Of a DNA stretch of 64,000 nt, positions 10,601 to 19,745 are shown in pieces. The stretch is from contig JAGEMR010000012.1 of assembly GCA_021030915.1 (NCBI GenBank), positions 248,001 to 312,000 on the forward strand, written 5' to 3'. This DNA comes from Astrothelium macrocarpum. Taxonomy: Eukaryota; Ascomycota; Dothideomycetes; Trypetheliales; Trypetheliaceae. The translations under genes and the position numbers were made by a program. The notes beneath the pieces were generated by a model. The model made no database searches, was not told where the DNA came from, and saw nothing but the letters and a program-made list of their open reading frames with translations. Within the stretch, counting starts at the first letter, position 1; each line of letters begins with the position of its first letter.

Positions 10601-11986
10601 ATAATGCGGATGAGACGAAGCTGCTCAAGCGACGCAACGCGTTCAAGACATCGATGTCGTTCTTGATCGATCTGACTCTCCATGCGAACATTGCTGCGGC
10701 AAACCAGTGGGGTTTCACGCGGACTTTTTTTGGCAGGAAGCGCGACAATCCAATGACTGATCTCGGCTACAACATTGCAGAGAGGGTGTTGAAGCATGAG
10801 AGTGATGCTGGTAAGGCCGCGGCAATCCTTCTACTTGTTTGTCTTGACTTTGCATACAATTCTGTTGTTTCGGTAAGTCACTGCAGGACGTTGTGAATTC
10901 CGCATGCTAATAGGCACCGTTAGTTCACCGCTGTAGTGGACGAATTCATGCGAGAACTGTACGAGGCTGCTGATGGCTCACAAACCTCAACGCATCACAA
11001 GCCAAGGTGGCTCACGGTTCAAGCATTAGCTTTCAGCAATGTGAAGGAAGATCAGGATCGTCTCGAAAAGTTGATTCAACAGACCGCTCGAGAAACGGTT
11101 CGACTGCCAATCCTTCGTACAGCTATTAAAGATTATTCTCCTGGGCCGCAGAGAAGCCCGTCCTGGAAGGTCAAGAAAGGCCAGACGGTTATTCTAAACA
11201 TTGTATGTTCGCTAATGAGGTTTCTCTGACCCCAATAACTAACACATTCTACAGCATCAGGCCACTATTGAAGCGGAGAAAGCGAACCAGGCGAACGAAA
11301 TCGAGTTTCTGGCTTTGCAGTCAAGCTTCGCCGGAAACTTTGGCGCTCATCAGCCCAGGTGTTTCGCCATACTTGCCCTCACGTCTATGGTGAAATTCAT
11401 TGCTCAAATGAAGAACCCGCGCCGCGGTCACGATGCTCAAGGCAGACTGAAGAAAGTTAATCTCAATTGGACCGCCGAAGGTTACTCCAACTATATGGCG
11501 CCTATGAGAATAGACCGGATTGCGGAGCAAGTCAAGCATCTCCCGCCGAACGATCCCGATAAAAACATCTTCACCATGGAAGTCCTCAAACCTGAGACAG
11601 ACACATATCTCACGCCCAGCTGGGACGAGATGGTGCCTTTCCCGATGACCTGGAAGATCCGCTTCGATGGCTTCGGCAAATCTGATTACGGCACTGATAG
11701 CCGTGCACCACATCCATACGGGATGCTCAAGTCCGCTTGGATTCCGGACGACGCTCCTCCGTGGTACCAGCCGCAAGGCATCAGTCACATCGGAGGCAGC
11801 TTTGCTGACGTTGCGTGTATCTGCGCAAACTCAGGGATATGTTACTCCTGCCTCAATTCAGGCGAGCAGCCGCACAAGGATGGGGCTGAGGCCTCTCAGT
11901 CGCGTGTGCCAACAGCCGCGTTGCGTGAGCCCACGCTGTCAACTGGATGCAGCTTGCCTGCTAAGAGAGTATATAGTCAACTTTAA
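7661..11986 (+). CDS. ppo-like: Ppo-type fatty-acid dioxygenase / cytochrome P450 fusion
   Basis: Seven exons (7661-7768, 7818-7934, 7983-8088, 8142-10401, 10458-10872, 10924-11202, 11255-11986) give 1338 residues; every junction is GT...AG and in phase. The N-terminal animal-peroxidase-type dioxygenase domain has the distal heme His in IIIHDIFRT (about 195) and the catalytic Tyr plus proximal His in EFNLLYRFH (Tyr about 458, His about 461). Known Ppo proteins make 8- or 10-hydroperoxy fatty acids (psi factor oxylipins) that control sporulation. An extra acidic, coiled-coil-like stretch of roughly 75 residues (encoded near 8805-8975) sits between the two heme motifs. The C-terminal P450 part keeps ExxR (ARETVRLP), but its Cys loop reads FGAHQPRCFA, not the canonical FxxGxxxCxG. 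Dioxygenase activity is therefore likely; isomerase activity is doubtful. Confidence 0.9.
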
Positions 11987-12557
11987 GAGGCTACGAGCCA
12001 TAAAGTTCTACTTCTTTCTACTTGCAGGCCTGTTCTGCCATCTCTAGGTATATCTTGCGAATTCTGTACTTTCTGTTTTAGGATACGAGCGGTACAATAC
12101 TTTAAATGTAGTACATAGAATTTTTTCGTTGAATGACTTAGATATAAATATATCGGCAACGTTTTTATGTTAACTAGACTAATTTGTGTCCTCAAAAATG
12201 AAAGATGAAATAAAAATACCTTTGAAACTCAACGTACTTTTGGTAAATCGGGCCAATACTCAGTTCGGATTGAGTATTGGTCTCCATCAGACCATCTGTC
12301 GACTCCGTTGTTGGCATTTTCTCGTACGTTTTTACCGAGAGGCCTCGGAATGCTTTACATCCGATTATACGTTTTGCAATCTTTGACGTTATGTTTTCCT
12401 GCTACTCGAAATGTTGGTTCTATTACAGCCTTTCTTTCAAATGTAGGACTGGCCGAAATGCTCGAGTCACATGACTTTTAGGCTCACGGAAAAACACCAG
12501 CCCATCTCCGAGTCCAGAACATCTTACCATGATTTAGCGTCTGGTCTTAAATGCATA
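11987..12557. other. Intergenic, AT-rich 3' flank of the Ppo gene
   Basis: AT-rich 3' flank with no gene seen. It ends at the TA dinucleotide (12,556-12,557) used as target site by the adjacent transposon. Confidence 0.5.
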
Positions 12558-12761
12558 CAGCGGTGGATCAGTTGGGCGTCCCCTCCGCACCGCCGCAGCC
12601 CCGCACCCACCTCACCACCAAATTTGTATGGGAACTCGGGATCAGCTTAGCACACAAGCGTGGTGTTTGCCTGCTTACCTGTAATTCGTTCATTCGATCG
12701 TTTGATCGTTCGATTTCCTAATTAGGTAATTTTGAAGCCGGATCTCGTGGTGGTGAGGTCG
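12558..12761 (+). repeat. Left terminal inverted repeat (204 bp)
   Basis: Reverse complement of 15,860-16,063 with one mismatch found by eye (AAGCG versus AAACG in the middle). Near 12,690-12,716 it contains short reiterated GATCGTT/TCGTTC units. The transposase ATG follows two bases after its inner end, so the repeat probably supplies promoter and leader. Confidence 0.93.
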
Positions 12762-12763
12762 AA

Positions 12764-13810
12764 ATGGTCCGAAATATCGCTCCTTCTCAACGTGCTATTA
12801 TCGCCACACTTTTGGATTATGACGATCTCCAGCAACGCGATATTGCCCGAATTGCTCATACAACTGTTCGGACAGTAAAGAGGATCAAAAGGAATATCAA
12901 GTTGTATGGTAGCCCTCTAAATCCAATCCATCATCACGGTCCTCCGCGTACATTGACGCCCGAAATGGTTCGAGCGTTACAGGATTATCTCCTTCAGAAA
13001 CCTGCTTTATTTGGAGATGAGATGGAGGACTGGATCTGGCAGCAGTATTCGGTCGTTGTGGATAGAGCTGTGATACTCCGGAGGTTGAAACAGAATGGCT
13101 GGGACAGGAAGAAGGTTCGGATCTGCCAACGAATCAATGAGTTTAATAGCTAATCAGTTAATTTGGAGTGTCACCGAATAGCTAAAGAACGCTGCGCTGA
13201 GCTTCGAGATAGTCATATGGCCATAATGACCGAATATTTGGCTGAGCAGCTGGTGTACGTCGACGAGAGTGGAGCAGATCGACGTGTTGGATTTCGCCCT
13301 TATGGTCGAGCACCAAAAGGATCTAGAGCAACTCAGCGTTGTTTCCTCGAACGTGGACGGCGTTACAATATCCTGCCGGCGTATACAATCGATGGAGTTC
13401 TGGATTATTGGATTTACGAAGGTTCAACAACATCTCAGACATTTGTACGTTGGCTGGAGGAATCGCTGCTGCCGAAGTATTTTCCATTTGATTCTGATAA
13501 TCCATTACCAAACTCGGTGTTGATAATGGATAATGCGTCGATACACCACAACGAGGAGGTGGTTAATTTGGTAACGAAACAGTTCGGGATGAAGCTGATA
13601 TATTTACCTCCATATTCGCCTGATTTGAACCCAATCGAGGAGTTCTTTTCTGAGTTCAAACAGTTCGCTCGAAAACATTACGCGCTGTGTTCAGGTTCGG
13701 AAGGCTTTGAGTTTGTCGAATATTTGACCTGGGTTCTCGAGGAGGTTGGACGTAATAAGGAATCAGCTCGGGGGCATTTTCGTAATTCGGGTATCTCTGT
13801 TACTAATTAG
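12764..13810 (+). CDS. Tc1/mariner-like transposase (DDE_3 type), intact
   Basis: Two exons, 12,764-13,114 and 13,169-13,810, give 330 residues. The 54-nt intron (GTTCGG, CTAATC branch point, GAG) removes stops and joins DRKK to CHRIAKERCAEL in frame. The first exon encodes a helix-turn-helix region. The second carries the DDE catalytic core: VYVDESGADRR, then SVLIMDNASIHHNE, then YSPDLNPIEEFFSEFK. My count gives 35 residues between the second Asp and the Glu. Cut-and-paste transposition into TA sites follows from the family. No stop or frameshift is visible, so the protein may be active. Confidence 0.9.
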
Positions 13811-14319
13811 CTGAATTTCTAGCTGTATAATCAGGATGATTTGATCTTATTTCGTGCGTTGTGGAGGGTGTTGTGGAGGGTGTTGTGGAGGGTTGTATGG
13901 AGACGGCGCTGTATGAAAATGTATATGCGACCGAATTATATAATATACTTTCGAAATGTGTCTCGTACATTGATCAACATCGAATTTATTAGTAAATTGT
14001 TAGAGGAGAAATGGCGGACGAATGTAGCATTCATTTACGCTAAGGTTGTGGGACTGCCCAATTAGACAACAAAGCATGAGCGTTGTTTTGAGTCAGATTA
14101 CATTGTCAATCATTGAATTTACTAGTAATTTGTTAAGGAAAAAATGTCAACTTTATGCAGCTTCGCTCGTCCATATATACCTCGATTTATTCGGCTGATT
14201 TCGTTCGCCACCTCCTCCACCACCTGCTCAACCACCTCCTCCACCACAGCCTTATCCTCCTAGCTGTTCGATTAGCTGTTGATTTACCAAATTAACAAAC
14301 TGCTTATTTATCTGATTAA
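13811..14319. other. Central spacer of the transposon between convergent genes
   Basis: No gene. Three copies of a GTGTTGTGGAGG-like 12-mer lie at about 13,856-13,895, and a complementary CCACCTCCTCCACC-rich stretch at about 14,207-14,250. A second, diverged direct repeat (GAATTTAYTAGTAA core) occurs near 13,980 and 14,116. Confidence 0.5.
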
Positions 14320-15857
14320 TCAGTTAGTTCGTTCCTTATTCCATCTCTTAATATCTCGAAAGATCGCGATAGCAATACCTCTAGCCACACCTCCTTCAAC
14401 CAATAATTTGACTCCCTCATCATCCTGCCGCAGTGATTTGAGCCCTTCGAGGTCGTATTTATGCTGATCAAGGATCTCCATCACTTTATCGAACTCAGCT
14501 TTAGTGGAGTCACGTTTATTTCGCTGTTTATGCCACTCCAAATACGCCGGTACTCCTTCATCAACCGCCAATTCAGATACTAATAAAGGCGATGAAGGAG
14601 CAGCTCTCATCCATGGCCTCTCGGACGGCGTGGATATCTCATTAGATGTATCTCGCTCACTACTCCAATATTCGCCAGATGATTTCTGATAAAAATTGAA
14701 GGTATTTGTGGGAACAACATTCGCAGAGCTAGGAGTTGATGCCGAAACAGTTTTACGACCTCGATCACTTCGTTCAATAAGCTGCTCAAACAGTTCAGGC
14801 GGTGGTTCGTTTGAAGTAGCTATTCCAATTACGATCGAATCGCTCCATTTCTTTATATCAGCTGTACCTAGCCGGACATGTTGTTGAATTGATCTATTGA
14901 TCCAACACCAGCTCGATTTCTGACCACAATCGCCCGAGCACCTCCACTTCGAAGTGATCTCATGGGCCAGATTACCACCTGATTTGGCTTGCTGAACTAC
15001 CTGAGGGAGATTCAGCCTCATAGATTCGATGGTGGACATCTGATGTTCATTTAGCTAATTTGGTAACAGATCAAATAACATCAACATCATACCGAATTAC
15101 GTTTATCCACCGCTTTGGAGGAGGCTTTACCGTCCACCAACTCAACAGTTATATCCACTGTAAATTCCTGTTCGCCTCGTTCGATCCAGAACTCAGCTAA
15201 TCTCTGATCAACCTTGGCCCAAGGTTCTGATTCCGATAAATTAATAAACAGATTAGATGACTGATTCCGCATCTTTGATGATTTCGGAATTGATTTGATC
15301 TCAACCTCAACAATATCGATTCGGCTGTTAGAAGCTTTATCCAGCCTGACGTTATCGAAGCTATTCCGGAGGTAAGAGTCCCAGTACGGTCCTAGCGAAT
15401 TCTCAATTTTGTTCTCATAATTTGCGTGTATTTTTTTGGATTTGTGCTTAAACCGCCAGATCAAATTGAAATAGAGCGGCTTTACTTCCTTATCCACTAT
15501 TACCGGTTCGACCGAATCAGCTACCTCCTCACCGTCCTGAACCGATACCACACTGATGCTACGAAGTGGATTTGAAAGCGAGTAATCCATCAAGGAAGCA
15601 GATAGCAGCTGACTAAAAGGTGGATTTACACTGGTTTGAGATGATTTGGACTGAGAATCAGCAGGAGTAGGCATTTGTGTCTCCGTGGCCTACTCGTTCA
15701 CTATTACAGATGGAGTCTCATCCACTGTGGTAGCTGATTCAGCTCGTCTCGTAGCTCTGGTTTCGACCGCCAGAGGAGGTAAATCATGCCAGGCTGGAGC
15801 TGATTTCTTGTTCGAATTGACCGAGCTAGATACGGTGGAATGGCGTTTTCGAGCCAT
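14320..15857 (-). CDS. Transposon passenger gene, unknown function
   Basis: Modelled as three exons on the minus strand (15,857-15,702, 15,650-15,093, 15,039-14,320), 477 residues. The second intron is strong (GTATGA, GCTAAAT, CAG). The first (GTGAAC...CTCAG, 51 nt) is weaker; without it translation could start at an ATG at 15,674 and give 433 residues. The product is Ser/Lys-rich at the N-terminus. It has a Cys/Trp cluster near the middle (WRCSGDCGQKSSWCW) that could bind metal. The C-terminus is charged and helical. I recognise no enzyme domain. The ATG at 15,857 lies two bases inside the right TIR, mirroring the transposase, and both proteins start M-x-R. A helper or DNA-binding role in transposition, or a host-manipulating cargo, are both possible. 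Confidence 0.72.
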
Positions 15858-15859
15858 TA

Positions 15860-16063
15860 CGACCTCACCACCACGAGATCCGGCTTCAAAATTACCTAAT
15901 TAGGAAATCGAACGATCAAACGATCGAATGAACGAATTACAGGTAAGCAGGCAAACACCACGTTTGTGTGCTAAGCTGATCCCGAGTTCCCATACAAATT
16001 TGGTGGTGAGGTGGGTGCGGGGCTGCGGCGGTGCGGAGGGGACGCCCAACTGATCCACCGCTG
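15860..16063 (-). repeat. Right terminal inverted repeat (204 bp)
   Basis: Inverted copy of 12,558-12,761. Its inner end abuts the passenger gene ATG. Its outer end is followed by the TA target duplication at 16,064-16,065. Confidence 0.93.
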
Positions 16064-16379
16064 TATCATCTGCAGCACGTCTGGCAATGTCGTGCACGGC
16101 GCCACCTCTTATTGGCGCCATGCGTCCTCGGTATTTCACCCAGAAAAGCAAGATCCGGGTTATGGGTCATCTAGATTGCTTAAGTGACTTGCTAGTGCAA
16201 CGATCCCACCGCAAAAAGTTGGTTTCCGCTCAGTTGAAAAAATGGGTTTTCCGATAGCGGACTTTAAGATTATGCAACTATTTTCTTCCCCTTAATCGCC
16301 TTTTTTTTCCCCAGTTTTTTTTTTTGAACTTCGTGTCACTGCTGTTTCTTTTAGTCTTGTATCAAACAAGAGCTGTAAG
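16064..16379. promoter_or_regulatory. Short gap between transposon and permease ATG
   Basis: 316 bp containing a GGCGCC...GGCGCC interrupted palindrome at about 16,100-16,121 and a T-rich tract at about 16,302-16,325 before the permease start. The transposon has landed inside what is probably the permease promoter. Confidence 0.5.
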
Positions 16380-18014
16380 ATGGCTGACAATCTTGTGATT
16401 GATCAGTTTGGAGAAGCAAAGTCTCAGAGGCGCTTTTCAGAAAATTCTGATGTCAAAGATAACGGTGCGCAAGAGGTGGTCATCTCAGAAGTTGATTCAG
16501 CATGGAGCCATTCCAAACAGGACGTGCGGGACATGAAGCGTTTGGGTAAAAAGCAAGAATTCAAGAGAAACTTCAGTCTCCTGTCGACAATAGGATTCGT
16601 GAGTATCTTTCAAGCCACATGGGAATACGTACTTGTCTCCTTGAGTGTCGGACTTCTCAACGGTGGCTTTGCGGGACTCTTCTGGACATTTATTGGCACC
16701 GTCACCTGCTATTCGACCCTCGTTGCATCATTGGCTGAGATGGCTTCGATGGCACCTACAAGCGGAGGACAATATCACTGGGTTAGCGAATTTGCACCTC
16801 CGAAATGGCAAAAGTCGCTCAGTTATGCTTCCGGCTGGATGTCAACTCTTGGATGGCTATCCGCCTACGCAAGCACGCTCTTCATCATTCCTTCGCAGAT
16901 CCAAGCTATTATAGAAGTAACGCAACCGGAATACGAATTTACAAATTGGCAATTCACACTCCTAATGCTCGCCTTTGCCGTAATCACCATCTTCTTCAAT
17001 ACTTGGGGCGCCAAAACCTTGCCAGCGGTTGAGACGGCGTCACTTGTAGGTCATACCCTCGGCTTCATCATCACCGTCATACCCCTTTGGGTCCTGTGTC
17101 CTAGGAATTCCGCCAAAGAAGTCTTTCTCGATATCGTCAACAACGGAGGCTGGAGTAATACTGGCACTGCCTGTCTCGTGGGACAAGTCTCAGTCTTGTA
17201 TTGCAATTTTGGCTCGGATTCTGTTGTGCACATTGCAGAGGAGACAGACAATGCTTCCATAGTCATTCCTCGAGCTATGTGGTGGAGTTATTGGGCCAAT
17301 ATCTTCGTTGGTGTGATTATGCTTGTAACCATGCTCTTTTGTATGGGCCCACTGGACGCCGCCGTAAATTCGGACGTACCCTATCTTCTGCTTTTCAATA
17401 ACACAGGCTCGCCGGCTCTCTCGATCTTCCTCAACATAATCTTACTGATCCTGATCTTTGCTGGTCAGATTACAGCACTTGCTGCCTGTTCCCGAGAGTT
17501 CTGGGCCTTTGCAAGAGACAAAGGCCTCCCCTTTTCACGCTGGATCGGACATATGAACGACAAATGGAACATTCCATTCAATGCTGTATATCTGGTATCT
17601 TTTTTTACTGCCATACTGTGCCTCATTCAACTGGGCTCGACGCTTGCATTTAACATTGTTGTCTCCCTGAACTTACTGGGCCTTCTTTCCACCTACATGA
17701 TTTCGATTGGATGTGTGCTCCTTCGACGAATCAAGGGAGAGGAACTGCCTCCAGCGAGATGGAGCTTGGGTAAATGGGGTCTGCCAATCAATGCCTTTGC
17801 ATTGTTGTATGCAACCTTCGCCTTGGTGTTCGGCTGCTTTCCTATCAGTGTACCAGTTACTTTGGGAACAGCAAATTGGGCTCCCCTTGTCTGGGCAGGA
17901 ATCATTGCAATATCATACCTTGTATACCAAATACATGGCAAGAGACACTATACACCACCAGTGGACTTTGTGGAGGGAAGAAAGAACCCGAATATTGGCC
18001 TGCAATCATCGTGA
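16380..18014 (+). CDS. Amino acid/GABA/choline-type permease (APC superfamily)
   Basis: An intronless gene of 544 residues. A hydrophilic N-terminus of about 80 residues is followed by about 12 hydrophobic segments. The segment around MAPTSGGQYHWVSEFAP is characteristic of the fungal amino-acid/choline transporter branch of the APC superfamily (uptake of GABA, choline or basic amino acids across the plasma membrane). Other family-like stretches are HIAEETDNASIVIPRAMWW and SREFWAFARDKGLPFS. Substrate cannot be told from sequence. The reading frame is complete. The promoter is truncated to 316 bp by the neighbouring transposon, so expression may be altered. Confidence 0.9.
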   Translation: MADNLVIDQFGEAKSQRRFSENSDVKDNGAQEVVISEVDSAWSHSKQDVRDMKRLGKKQEFKRNFSLLSTIGFVSIFQATWEYVLVSLSVGLLNGGFAGLFWTFIGTVTCYSTLVASLAEMASMAPTSGGQYHWVSEFAPPKWQKSLSYASGWMSTLGWLSAYASTLFIIPSQIQAIIEVTQPEYEFTNWQFTLLMLAFAVITIFFNTWGAKTLPAVETASLVGHTLGFIITVIPLWVLCPRNSAKEVFLDIVNNGGWSNTGTACLVGQVSVLYCNFGSDSVVHIAEETDNASIVIPRAMWWSYWANIFVGVIMLVTMLFCMGPLDAAVNSDVPYLLLFNNTGSPALSIFLNIILLILIFAGQITALAACSREFWAFARDKGLPFSRWIGHMNDKWNIPFNAVYLVSFFTAILCLIQLGSTLAFNIVVSLNLLGLLSTYMISIGCVLLRRIKGEELPPARWSLGKWGLPINAFALLYATFALVFGCFPISVPVTLGTANWAPLVWAGIIAISYLVYQIHGKRHYTPPVDFVEGRKNPNIGLQSS

Positions 18015-18600
18015 ATCCAATATAAGACTGGCCCGGTCTTCCTCAGCACACAGCCGAGCTTCACGGATCGATCAATATCACTTGCACACGCACGGCCCTG
18101 CCGCAGTGTGCCCGCCGTTAAAGAGCCGGCTTATCCACGTCACTCGGCTCGTTTGCCTTGCCCTTCACACCTCCGTTTGACTCCTCACTATAGCACAGTC
18201 ATCAGAGTCTCGCTGCTTGCCCTTTGCTACCTGAGCTTCGCTGCTTCAACCTTTATGATCTCAAGAGCGCTGCCATTTGTTTTCAACCGACTCGAGTTTC
18301 ACAATTTCAAGAGCTTTTGCTACTAGCTCTCATTCCAAATCAGGTCGGCGTTGTGGCCCGTCAAGTGAGAGTAAGTCTTACTCTTCGCCCCGCAAACTCT
18401 TGATTCGGCTTTTGCCAAAACAAGCAAGACTGTCTGTTCTTTACTAATCAGATCTGCAGAGAGGAGGCTCATTTCCAAAGTCATAAAACGCTCAAGCGAT
18501 CAGGCTGTCTTCTGAAGACGTTTTAGTCACTCAAAGCACTCTCACAATCGAAAAGTCAGCCGAAAGCATTTTTACTTCTCACAACATCCACTCTATCAAC
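18015..18600. other. Intergenic, promoter of the F-box-like gene
   Basis: No gene supported; pyrimidine-rich leader directly before the ATG at 18,601. Confidence 0.45.
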
Positions 18601-19677
18601 ATGTCTTCCCAGGACGGTTCTGTCTCTGAAAACATCCCCGCTATCAACACGTCTTCCCAAGATGATTCTATGTCTCAAAACGCTGATGCAACCAACCTGT
18701 CTTCCGAAGATGTTTCTGTTTCTCAGAATCCCCTCACAGTCAATATCGCTTCTGACGATACTTCAATCTCCTCTGAGTCCCCTTCTGAGGGTGTTTTCAC
18801 GTCCGACACATGTCCTCCTGTCGGTGTCTCTGCTATCAATAAGATCCCTTCTGAAATCCGCGACAAGATCTATCTGATTGCCGTCAAAGTCGGTGTCGAT
18901 ATCAACATCGAATCTGGACCCGTTATCCTGGAACGCGATGTCCCTCCTGACCTTATGCTTGCCAAAGCGCCCATTAGAGCCATCCTTCAGTTAAATCGAA
19001 TGATACGCAAGGAAGCTACTGCCGTCTTCTACGAATCGAACGCTTTCAATGTTACTGCCAAACCTGAACTCCTTCGCTTCCTTGACTTCGCTGGCTCTAT
19101 TGGTTTTGAACATCTTCGCACCCTTCGCATTAGTACGACTGTGAAGAAATGGGGTGACTTGAACTTCCACTCCGAGGACACTATGACTGCGAAACTCTAC
19201 AACATCATCTTCAATGACGACGAAAAGCTCAGAGCTCCTTATCATGATGAGCTAAACCCATCTATCGCATCCTTGGCCAAATTCAAACAGCTCCAATCAA
19301 TCACGATCGATCATGCGGCTTACAATAATGAGAGGGATCCCAACTTCACAGTCATTGAAAATGACTTCCTCCATATTCTCTGCCTCCTCAAGCAGTACAA
19401 GGAATTGGGGAAGCTCAAAATCGGCGTCACCTCTGGTCTTTTGGACTGGCGCTGTGGGGGGGTCCCCAGCAAAAGGACCCAGGGGGTCCTGTTGATCTCA
19501 TCGCCCGATGGGATTCCCCAGCTGAACCGACTGCGCAGATTGGTCGATGAGGTCCTCCGCGTTCTTCGTGAGGCGGGCCACGAGGCCCGTCTCGAGGGAG
19601 GCTTCCCCGAACAGGGGGGGCCTTCCTTTAGTTTCCGCTCGGGGGGGTCCTCGTGGGCCCCCAATCAGGGCTTTTAG
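18601..19677 (+). CDS. F-box-like protein with N-terminal repeats and unusual GC-rich 3' end
   Basis: A single exon of 358 residues. Residues 1-60 contain four imperfect repeats of the form SSQDxSxSxN, each about 16-18 residues. Then comes a motif of the kind seen in ascomycete F-box-like proteins (INKIPSEIRDKIYLIAVKVG, LQLNRMIRKEATAVFYESN). Such proteins are lineage-expanded and presumed to recruit substrates to SCF ubiquitin ligases, though most are unstudied. From about residue 280 the DNA becomes G-run and hairpin-rich, and the protein becomes Gly/Arg-rich without family resemblance. The last hairpin overlaps the TAG stop. The 3' part may be a recent extension of the frame. Confidence 0.75.
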   Translation: MSSQDGSVSENIPAINTSSQDDSMSQNADATNLSSEDVSVSQNPLTVNIASDDTSISSESPSEGVFTSDTCPPVGVSAINKIPSEIRDKIYLIAVKVGVDINIESGPVILERDVPPDLMLAKAPIRAILQLNRMIRKEATAVFYESNAFNVTAKPELLRFLDFAGSIGFEHLRTLRISTTVKKWGDLNFHSEDTMTAKLYNIIFNDDEKLRAPYHDELNPSIASLAKFKQLQSITIDHAAYNNERDPNFTVIENDFLHILCLLKQYKELGKLKIGVTSGLLDWRCGGVPSKRTQGVLLISSPDGIPQLNRLRRLVDEVLRVLREAGHEARLEGGFPEQGGPSFSFRSGGSSWAPNQGF

Positions 19678-19745
19678 CCCTGAGGAAAGAAGTTGAGGTT
19701 GGGTTGGGAATGGAGAAATGGGGGGGCTGGGGTTTTTAGACAGAT
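19440..19745 (+). repeat. Cluster of GC-rich hairpins and G-runs
   Basis: Within about 250 bp lie perfect stem-loops: AGGACCC-AGG-GGGTCCT (7-bp stem), CGGGCC-ACGA-GGCCCG (6 bp), and TCAGGGCT-TTT-AGCCCTGA (8 bp, 19,665-19,683, across the stop codon). There is also a bulged one starting GCTGTGGGG. G-runs of 5-7 recur. The composition differs sharply from the gene's 5' part. Confidence 0.7.

Larger units (their letters stand above)
12558..16063. mobile_element. Complete Tc1/mariner-like DNA transposon with passenger gene
   Basis: A 3506-bp element bounded by 204-bp terminal inverted repeats, starting CAGCGGTGGATCAG and ending with its complement, and flanked on both sides by TA, the hallmark target duplication of Tc1/mariner elements. 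It carries a plus-strand transposase (12,764-13,810) and a minus-strand passenger gene (14,320-15,857) that converge. No RIP-like decay is seen. The near-perfect repeats indicate recent insertion. The size is about twice that of a typical Tc1 element because of the second gene. Confidence 0.93.

Noticed and set aside
13115..13168. Transposase called broken by the stop at 13,151-13,153
   Set aside because: A 54-nt intron removes the stop and restores a typical 330-residue transposase.
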